Positions 57,372 through 64,000 of a DNA stretch of 64,000 nt are shown piece after piece (positions within the stretch are counted from its first letter, which is position 1; each line of letters opens with the position of its first letter). The position numbers and the translations under genes were made by a program. The stretch is from NCBI RefSeq assembly GCF_028640845.1, contig NC_080546.1, forward strand, positions 21,049,020 through 21,113,019. The letters run 5' to 3'. This DNA comes from Ahaetulla prasina. Lineage: Eukaryota > Chordata > Lepidosauria > Squamata > Colubridae. Under the pieces are notes generated by a model. It saw only the letters and a program-made list of their open reading frames with translations. It ran no database searches and was not told the DNA's origin.

Positions 57372-57632
57372 GGGGCGCAGCGCCCTTCGCAACCGGAGAC
57401 GCCTGGTAGTGTGCGGGCCGTGTGCCTGTGGGCAGACACTTATATGTCCTGGGAGATTTCCGGCTTTGTAAAGGCGCCCGCCGGGGAAGAAACGGCTCTT
57501 AGCAGAGGAGGAGGAGGAGGACACGGGGGTCGTGAAAGGGCGCGCGGGAAAGAAAGTGTCAGGAGCGGGGCTATACAGCGGCACTTCTCTGCGCCCCTGG
57601 TCGCCGCCACGCCCGTCTGGCCCCCGGTCGCG

Positions 57633-58718
57633 ATGAGCCACCTGCGCGCGACGACTGCGCCCAATGCCTGGCCCGGCAGCGGCAGGGATTTGGGCCCGCC
57701 GCCGCCGCCTCAGCAGCAGCTGGAAGGTCACCTCCTCTTGGGAGAAGAGGCGGCGGCGGCGGCGAGCCGTGGCGGCGCCTTCCCTTCCCCCTGGTTGGGC
57801 ATTTGCTGCCCGGGCCGCCTCTCCTCATCCCCCAGGTATCTGCTTTCGGGTACACCTGAGGGAGATGATGAAGAGGAGGAGGAGGAGGAGGAAGACGAAG
57901 ATGAAGAAGAGGAGGAGGAGCTCCTGAGGGCCGGTGGCCCCGAGCGCTCGAACGGACGGAGTTCAAACAGTTCCGCCGGGAAGCAACTGTGCGCGCTTCA
58001 GCAATCGCAACAGCCCCGTCACCTCCGCCACCCGCAGCCAGGGAGCGGCCCTTGCAAGGCGCCGTTGCCGCCCCCGCCGCGGCTCCGCTCGCCCTGCTCC
58101 GCCGTCGGAGGCGGCGCTCTTCTCCGCCCGGCCTCCCAGACCAACGGCGTGCAGCGGCAGAGGCGGCTGGCGGCCAACGCTCGCGAGCGGCGCCGGATGC
58201 ACGGGCTGAACCACGCTTTCGACCAGCTGCGCAACGTCATCCCCTCCTTTAACAACGACAAGAAACTCTCCAAGTACGAGACGCTGCAGATGGCGCAGAT
58301 CTACATCAGCGCTTTAGCCGAGCTCCTGCACAGCCCTCTGCCGCCCGAGAGCGCCCCCTGCGGCAAGGGCCCTTCTCTTCCGCCCGCCGCCCAGACTTAT
58401 GAGCGCTCGCCTTGTACCCCTCCAGGAGGGGGGGCGCTGCAGCCCCGGGCCCAGATTGCGGGCCACGGCAGGACGCGTTTTCCCCTAGAATCGCCTGCGG
58501 GGACAGGAGGGGGCTACACCTTGCAGCCAGACCCTCTGCATTTCCCTTCCTTCACGGACGGCGCCCTCCTGGGGCAAAAAGCCCCGTCGCCGGGCCAGCT
58601 TCTCCAGCCGCCTGGCCAGCAGCCCCCAGAGCGAAGAAAAACCTCGCCACCAGCCCACCGCAGCGACGGGGAGTTCTCGCCTCGATCGCATTACAGTGAC
58701 TCGGATGAGGCCAGTTAA
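57633..58718 (+). CDS. ATOH1: ATOH1, atonal bHLH transcription factor 1
   Basis: Single-exon gene encoding 361 residues (human about 354). The bHLH domain at about 176-234 is essentially identical to mammalian ATOH1: NARERRR basic region, [20 protein letters not shown], then [20 protein letters not shown]. It binds E-boxes as a dimer with E proteins and specifies hair cells, cerebellar granule cells and secretory gut cells. Upstream, a GIC...YLLSGTPE segment (about 55-75) is recognisable. The Ser-rich C-terminus [20 protein letters not shown] is conserved. Residues 78-96 are 19 uninterrupted Asp/Glu. The open frame extends upstream to 57204, but ATG 57633 (MSHL, G at -3) fits the family start MS.L and lies after the TATA-like site. 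ATG 57444 is a possible N-terminal extension. Confidence 0.97.
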   Translation: MSHLRATTAPNAWPGSGRDLGPPPPPQQQLEGHLLLGEEAAAAASRGGAFPSPWLGICCPGRLSSSPRYLLSGTPEGDDEEEEEEEEDEDEEEEEELLRAGGPERSNGRSSNSSAGKQLCALQQSQQPRHLRHPQPGSGPCKAPLPPPPRLRSPCSAVGGGALLRPASQTNGVQRQRRLAANARERRRMHGLNHAFDQLRNVIPSFNNDKKLSKYETLQMAQIYISALAELLHSPLPPESAPCGKGPSLPPAAQTYERSPCTPPGGGALQPRAQIAGHGRTRFPLESPAGTGGGYTLQPDPLHFPSFTDGALLGQKAPSPGQLLQPPGQQPPERRKTSPPAHRSDGEFSPRSHYSDSDEAS

Positions 58719-59815
58719 GGCGCGCGCCGTTTCACAGACCGACCAAGCAGGCGGTTTCGGCTGCTCTCCAGATCTACGCTTAGCTGGACCCGTTGGGGAA
58801 CTGGGATGCTGGGTTGACGGGTGGTCAACAGAGTGTCGTTTAGAGAAGGGCAGCAAGATCACGGCCAAAGGTAGATCAACTCCGTCAGCCTTTAAAAAGG
58901 GAGAGACCGCGAACGGCGCAGTTTGGGGAATTGGCTGGGCGAGACTCCGTTCGCTCCGACGCGGTTTTTTCTGTCTGGAAGTAAGCATTTTGTTCTGTGC
59001 GGTTTTAGAAAGGTAGTGAAAGCTGATTGAATCTTGCTTTTAGATTTTTAGACTTTGGAAACCATCTCCTATTATTCTGTTTTGTTCTGTTGTTAAATCT
59101 GTATGGACTCTCCTGCAAGAATCAGTTCGTTTACATATCAAAGACAGTAAAAAAACGGATTTGGGAATGGAGGCTTCGGAGTTCCAGTCAAAATGAAGAA
59201 CTGTTTTTTGTTTTTGTTTTTAAAGTTCATAGCTATGGCCAGACTTTCTTGAAAATAAGTTCCTCAACAATGGACTTCCTATTAAGAATAAGAATTAAGA
59301 ATTCTTCAACCGACTAAAACCAACACACACTAAGTCTGCGCAACACGATTTAGTGTGACGTGTCTCAAGCCAGTTATGATTTGTTTGGTGTTTTAACAAA
59401 CATACTTTCGGAGATTGTGTGAACACAGTATTTGAATTGAGAAATTGGAGAGGGGGGGGAGGAGACTGAAAGAGAATATCTCTTGGTGACGAGTCCTTGT
59501 GATTGTCTAGAAGCATTTTGTCACTGACTGCTTCCCAGGGGAAGAGAGAGAAAAACTAGCCCAAAGTCACTAGTTGGCTTCTAAGCCTAACTCAGGTCCA
59601 GAACTCAGATTTCCTGCTCCCAATTTATACCGTATAAAACGTGTAGCCAACGGGTGCTGTAAATATCTTTTTCTCATTCATGGTATTTTAGAATCATGAT
59701 ATCTCCCAATTTGGAGAATTCCGTATCAATACATTCATGATCTTTGAGCTTAAGCCGTGTTAAAATCCCCTCCAAATAAGCAGAGTTGCTCGAAAAATAA
59801 AAGTTAATCGATCTC
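58719..59815 (+). other. ATOH1: ATOH1 3' UTR (inferred)
   Basis: Unique sequence after the TAA. A canonical AATAAA at 59796-59801 is the best downstream poly(A) signal. The end is inferred. Confidence 0.5.
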
Positions 59816-59879
59816 AATCCAAGTTACACTACTGTAAGGGCTTGGGATCATTGAGGAAAACTCTCGTGATGTCGGTGTG

Positions 59880-60780
59880 ATTGATTCCGCTGCATTTCAC
59901 CGCTTGAAGGCTGTTGTGGCAGCACCCCTGACCAGCCTGGTAGCCTCTATGGAGATAATAGATTTAAGAAGGCTTGCAAGTTGACTGGGTGATCTATCGA
60001 TTTCTATATGGCCATATCAACTTTTATGAGTTGGACCCTGCCTGCTCAGTCTATCAGCACGGGGCTTGGTCTGTGTTTCTTATTTCTTTGTTTACTCTCG
60101 AGGAAAACTCCCTGATCTCCAAGCTCCGCTTATTCACCTGTTCATCCGAAAAGGCGCCTCGTGGGGGCTTTGGCCCTTCCGCTTTTCTTTTTTTTTTTAA
60201 ACTTTCGACTCGATTTGGATCAGACTGGAATCCCTTGGTTGGCAAGGGCAGCTCCTTCTGAGATAGTTGGCGCTTCCTTCTGTTGAGCGGCTCTTCCTCC
60301 ATCCACCCCGCTGGTCCACAGAGCCGAAAGACATCTGGCAGTGAAAGGGAGAACCGCTTTCCTTGTGGGGGGAGGAAGCGGAGGGAGGCGTCGCAATCCA
60401 AATTCAGATTGGAAATTATTACAAGCGGGAGGAGGCTCATTGCTCTCTTTTTTTTTTAATGCATTGCTTTAGTTCTTTCCAAACCGTTAACGAAGTAAAT
60501 AGACGGGAAGGGAAAGTTATTTATACAACTTACTTCCAAACCGAATATTGGCTGGTAGGCGGGGTTTGTCTCAAGCACTTTAGAAGCCGCCTGGGGTGGA
60601 GATTGAAAGGGAGCTCTGCTCCCCAGAGAAAACGATTAATTCGCTGCCAATTGGATTATACCAATGTTGAACTCATTCATGTTTATAATGATCCTGGTTA
60701 ATCTCATTTGCGAACCCACCAAACAGCGGGAGAGCGCTAGAGAGAAAATTATTGGGCTTCTTTGCTGTGCCCAGTTTTTA
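59880..60780. promoter_or_regulatory. ATOH1: Candidate ATOH1 downstream enhancer
   Basis: Repeat-free DNA 1.2-2.1 kb past the stop. Mammalian ATOH1 has a bipartite autoregulatory enhancer a few kb 3' of the gene. Here there are E-boxes (CACCTG at 60136), ATTAATTCG near 60636, CCAATTGG near 60647, and blocks such as TTTGCGAACCCACCAAACAG that look constrained. Orthology with the mouse enhancer is inferred, not shown. Confidence 0.4.
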
Positions 60781-61477
60781 CACCTATTTGTGGGTGTTGT
60801 TTTGTTAAGCTTTAGAATCCCTGACATTTCTTGATTTCTGAGTGTCATGCAAGTCTTTTTCATTCTCATCCTCTTTCTGTACTATTATTGTTATTACAAA
60901 AAAACACACAAGCAAAAGCCGGTTGCCATGGATTTTGTAACTTTTTTTGAGAGAGAAATGAAGAGATCAAATTAAAAAGAAAATCAAAATCCCAATATGA
61001 TTTGCCTTGCCGTGTTTCTTTATCTGGATAGGATAACACACACATGGACATACATACACATCATAAATTCCCAATGCATCTGAAGGGCATCAGGTTGGCA
61101 AAGGGCTAAGATGAGGAAACTGAGATATGAGTATCCTGTACGTATTTCTGAAATATGTGTTGTGCTCATTAAACTTGTTTTGGTTTGCAGCTTTGTTTCC
61201 TTGTAAATCCAACAGTATGTTGAATGGGGTACTAAATAGTTATGTGAGTAAGAGGTACAGAACTCCCACCCCTTGTAATTTCTATATAATAATTACTCTA
61301 TAGCACAGCTGACACCGACACTGGCTGAGCCCTGGAATGGCTTCCGATTCTTCCTTGCCATCCCAGCCTATCCTCCATGTTGCTGCATGGTAGAACTAAG
61401 TTTGAAATAGGAAAAAACTTCCATCCACCCTGAAGCACTTCACCCAAGTAGAGAGGTTGGGTCTATATCTCCTGCTA

Positions 61478-61605
61478 AGCCAGTATTCCTTAACCTTAGC
61501 AACTTTATGAAATGTGAACTTCAACTCCCAGAATCCCTTAGTCAAGCACGGAATTCTGATATTTGAAGTCCACACACCTTGAGGTTGCCAGGATTGAAAA
61601 ACTCT
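61478..61605. mobile_element. Degenerate palindromic hAT miniature element
   Basis: CAGTATTCCTTAACCTTAGC at the left, the ACTTCAACTCCCAGAATCCC core, and AGGATTGAAAAACTCTG at the right. It is an older copy of the 63802 family. It marks the end of the repeat-poor ATOH1 block. Confidence 0.65.
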
Positions 61606-61852
61606 GTGATAAGGCATGGATGTTGAATGAATCTAGTCATTGTGTTGATGTTGTCAACCACGGTTTTGCAATCCATAATCTTAATGATGCTGCTCCTTAG
61701 AGTTCACTGGTTCCCATGCCAGAGAACAGGAAACCTGTTTTGGCAGCATATTCCACCATCTCCAAGCATCCTGCTTTGGTTGCATGACCTGACATTTATA
61801 AGAGATCGTGTCTTGGAACCCCCTTCCTAAAAAGCCTCTGGCTGGAGCAAGA

Positions 61853-62060
61853 GTAGAGTAGAGTGGAGTGGAGTGGAGTGGAGTGGAGTGGAGTGGAGTG
61901 AAGAGAAGAGAAGAGAAGAGAAGAGAAGAGAAGAGAAGAGAAGAGAAGAGAAGAGAAGAGAAGAGAAGAGAAGAGAAGAGAAGAGAATTATGTATTAGTC
62001 AAGTGTGATTGGACACACAAGGAATTTGTCTGGTGCATATGCTCTCAGTGTACATAAAAG
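61853..62060 (-). repeat. Pentanucleotide array fused to a CR1-type LINE tail
   Basis: (GTGGA)n then (AGAGA)n, about 26 units (61853-61986), runs directly into TTATGTATTAGTCAAGTGTG and ATTGGACACACAAGGAATTTG, the tail also seen at 6022. This matches the reported seeding of microsatellites by snake CR1 LINE 3' ends. Confidence 0.75.
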
Positions 62061-62215
62061 AAAATATACATTCTGATAGGCTGTTCCTTTAAAAGAATTT
62101 CATCTGAGACAACTGAAAATCAAATGACTGAGCAATAACTTTGTAAGAAGATCTCTGGCTCCAGAAAAGTATTCCAGACAAATCTAAAAGACATGGAGAG
62201 AAAAAAATCAAATTA

Positions 62216-62594
62216 CAGGTAGTCATTGACTTACAACAGTTCATTTAGTGACCCTTTGAAGTTACAACACCGCTGAAAAAAGTGACTTAGGACCATTTTT
62301 CACATTTGCATGATCCCCATGAACATGTGATCAAAATTCAGACACTTGGCAACTGATTCACGTTTATGACAATTGCCATGTCCCAGGGTCGTGTGATCAC
62401 CTTTTGCAACCTGACAAGCAAAGTCAACAGAGAAGCCAGGTTTCCTTAACAACCGTGTTAATAACTTAACAACTGCAGTCATTCACTTACCTGTGGTGGA
62501 AAAGGTTGCAAAATGGGGCAAAACTCACTTAACAACTGTCTCACTTAGCAACAGAAATTTTAGGCTTAGTTGTGGTAAGTTAAGAACTACCTCT
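62216..62594. mobile_element. Mariner-like miniature element
   Basis: TA then CAGGTAGTCATTGACTTACA at the left, and TAAGTTAAGAACTACCTC then TA at the right. It is in inverted order relative to 46934. Confidence 0.75.
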
Positions 62595-62843
62595 ACTTGA
62601 GAAAGTAGAATATTTGCCCGGCCTTCCCAACTTCAATATAATGGCATTTATTGCTCTGGGGAAACAATAAACACTATGTCTTCTCCTCCATCCACATTTA
62701 ATTGCATCTGAAAGAAGACCAGGGACCTTTTTACTTAAGTAACAGATTAGTTACTTAAGAGTCATAGACTAAAACCAAATTTATTCCTGTAATAATTTAT
62801 GGAAAGACTCGATGTGGGCTCTCATGGCGAGGGTTATTCTATG

Positions 62844-62870
62844 GAGGAGGAGGAGGAGGAGGAGGAGGAT
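62844..62870. repeat. (GGA)n microsatellite
   Basis: Eight to nine GGA units. Confidence 0.9.
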
Positions 62871-63801
62871 GTATCTGAAGATGGAGAGACCACATTTCTC
62901 TGATCACTGTCTACCTACAATTAAACACTGAGAAAAGAGGAGTGATTGTCATTTTAGCCAACCAATTAACTCAGGCAAAGCACTTTTCTTTACAGACTTT
63001 TTTTCCCTTTGTCCCATCTGCAGGGTAGAGAATAGCTTGACCTAGCAAGGTTATATTCCATTAGGAATAAACTAGTTACCATAAAAGGCAAACAACAGCA
63101 AAGAAGTCTGTGATACATTAACATTGAACCTAATTATACTTAATGTCAAGAAATCTATGATCCTATGCATATTTAATAGAAAGAAAACGAAAGTGAATTC
63201 AACAGATATACTTCTGGGTAAACATGCATAGCATTGTGGGAGGGAGAATATTTCCTTCTTTAAATTTTATTTTACTGGTCTGAGTCCTACTGAAGCAAAG
63301 CTGACAAACCTGGATTGTGCTGAATGAAGAATTCAACAAGATAATAAACTCTTTATTCACAATACATTATTGTCACTGGAGTTGGCCCAGGACTGGTCAG
63401 CATAGAGAGCCGCCAAATTGAGAGCCGCCTCCTTAGATTTTCAATCAGCAGGTCTATCATAGCCCATTCTCCTTTATGAAACAAACATGACATTATACCA
63501 GAAGCCAATCTAAACCTGATCATTTATAGTAGTTCATTCAAGGCCATTGACTGGTATGATGCCATCCTACATATAATTCTTGGTCAAGAAACTTTCTTTC
63601 AAATCAAAGAAAGATTAAGCTGTGTTGCAAAATAATCTAAATGAGCAGACTGCTCTTGGAGGTGCTCTGGTTCACAGGGCACTTGGACCTCTGCTTAATT
63701 TAGTAACCACTACATATAGACTGCACTAGTTCTTCTGAGAACTTCCTAATCCTTCCAAATTCTGCTTGCTTTTGCCTAATAGAAATGTATGCCAACTAGA
63801 G

Positions 63802-63941
63802 CAGGGGTCTCCAACCTTGGTCCCTTTAAGACTTGTGGACTTCAACTCCCAGAGTCCCTCAGCCAGCAAAGTAAAGCTGGCTGAGGAACTCTGGGAGTTG
63901 AAGTCCACAAGTCTTAAAGGGACCAAGGTTGGAGACCCCTG
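63802..63941. mobile_element. Palindromic hAT miniature element
   Basis: A 140-bp palindrome begins CAGGGGTCTCCAACCTTGG and ends CCAAGGTTGGAGACCCCTG, with exact 8-bp duplications AACTAGAG (63794-63801, 63942-63949). Arms of more than 60 bp are almost perfectly complementary, so this is probably the youngest of the family here. Confidence 0.95.
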
Positions 63942-64000
63942 AACTAGAGTACATGCACTTCCCGCTAGGGGTGCTATTCAGCAGATTCTGACAGGTTCTG

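Larger units (their letters stand above)
56180..58720 (+). promoter_or_regulatory. ATOH1: ATOH1 CpG island
   Basis: Sequence from about 56.18 kb to the end of the ATOH1 coding region is GC- and CpG-rich, unlike the AT-rich surroundings, and almost free of repeats. This is typical of a developmental transcription factor gene. Confidence 0.75.

Noticed and set aside
57042..57731. 229-codon minus-strand frame across the ATOH1 promoter and start
   Set aside because: GC-rich antisense shadow, low-complexity Pro/Arg/Ser content, no recognisable domain.

Overview
This is vertebrate nuclear DNA, almost certainly from a squamate reptile and probably a snake. The evidence is two genes of known vertebrate synteny (the 3' end of GRID2, then ATOH1, both on + strand) set in a dense squamate repeat landscape: Sauria-type tRNA/Bov-B SINEs, CR1/L2-like LINE tails, hAT miniature elements with 8-bp target duplications, TA-flanked mariner-like miniature elements, a (GATA)n array, and a pentanucleotide array fused to a snake CR1-type LINE tail. 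No bacterial-type operons, rRNA, tRNA genes or CRISPR arrays were seen.

Layout. 1-10255 is intron of GRID2. 10256-10496 is its penultimate coding exon (last membrane segment). 10497-29014 is the final intron, holding a 1.93-kb tandem duplication (11775-15627), two ORF1-only L1-like retroelements (16560-18371 and 23561-25346) and many nested miniature transposons. 29015-29437 is the last coding exon, ending in the PDZ-binding tail GTSI, followed by a 3' UTR of about 2.6 kb to a poly(A) signal at 32011. 32036 to about 57200 is intergenic. It holds a young Ty3/Gypsy LTR retrotransposon (36029-40532, identical 189-bp LTRs) that has lost the protease active-site motif and carries two -1 frame breaks, plus an isolated GC-rich, CpG-island-like block near 45.5-46.1 kb with an RFX-type X-box. 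56.2-58.7 kb is the ATOH1 CpG island. The intronless ATOH1 coding region is 57633-58718. Unique, repeat-poor DNA follows to about 61.4 kb and probably includes the downstream autoregulatory enhancer known for this gene in mammals. The window ends in miniature transposons.

The two host genes encode a synaptic delta-type glutamate receptor subunit of cerebellar Purkinje cells (GRID2) and the bHLH factor that specifies cerebellar granule cells, hair cells and other lineages (ATOH1). They are neighbours in other vertebrates, but the sequence does not show that they are co-regulated. The most unusual observations are the ORF1-only LINE family, the sense-strand acidic Pro/Glu/Ser-rich reading frames at the 5' end of several solo LTRs, the protease-less Gypsy inserted into the terminal repeat of a miniature element, and the 19-residue acidic run in ATOH1.
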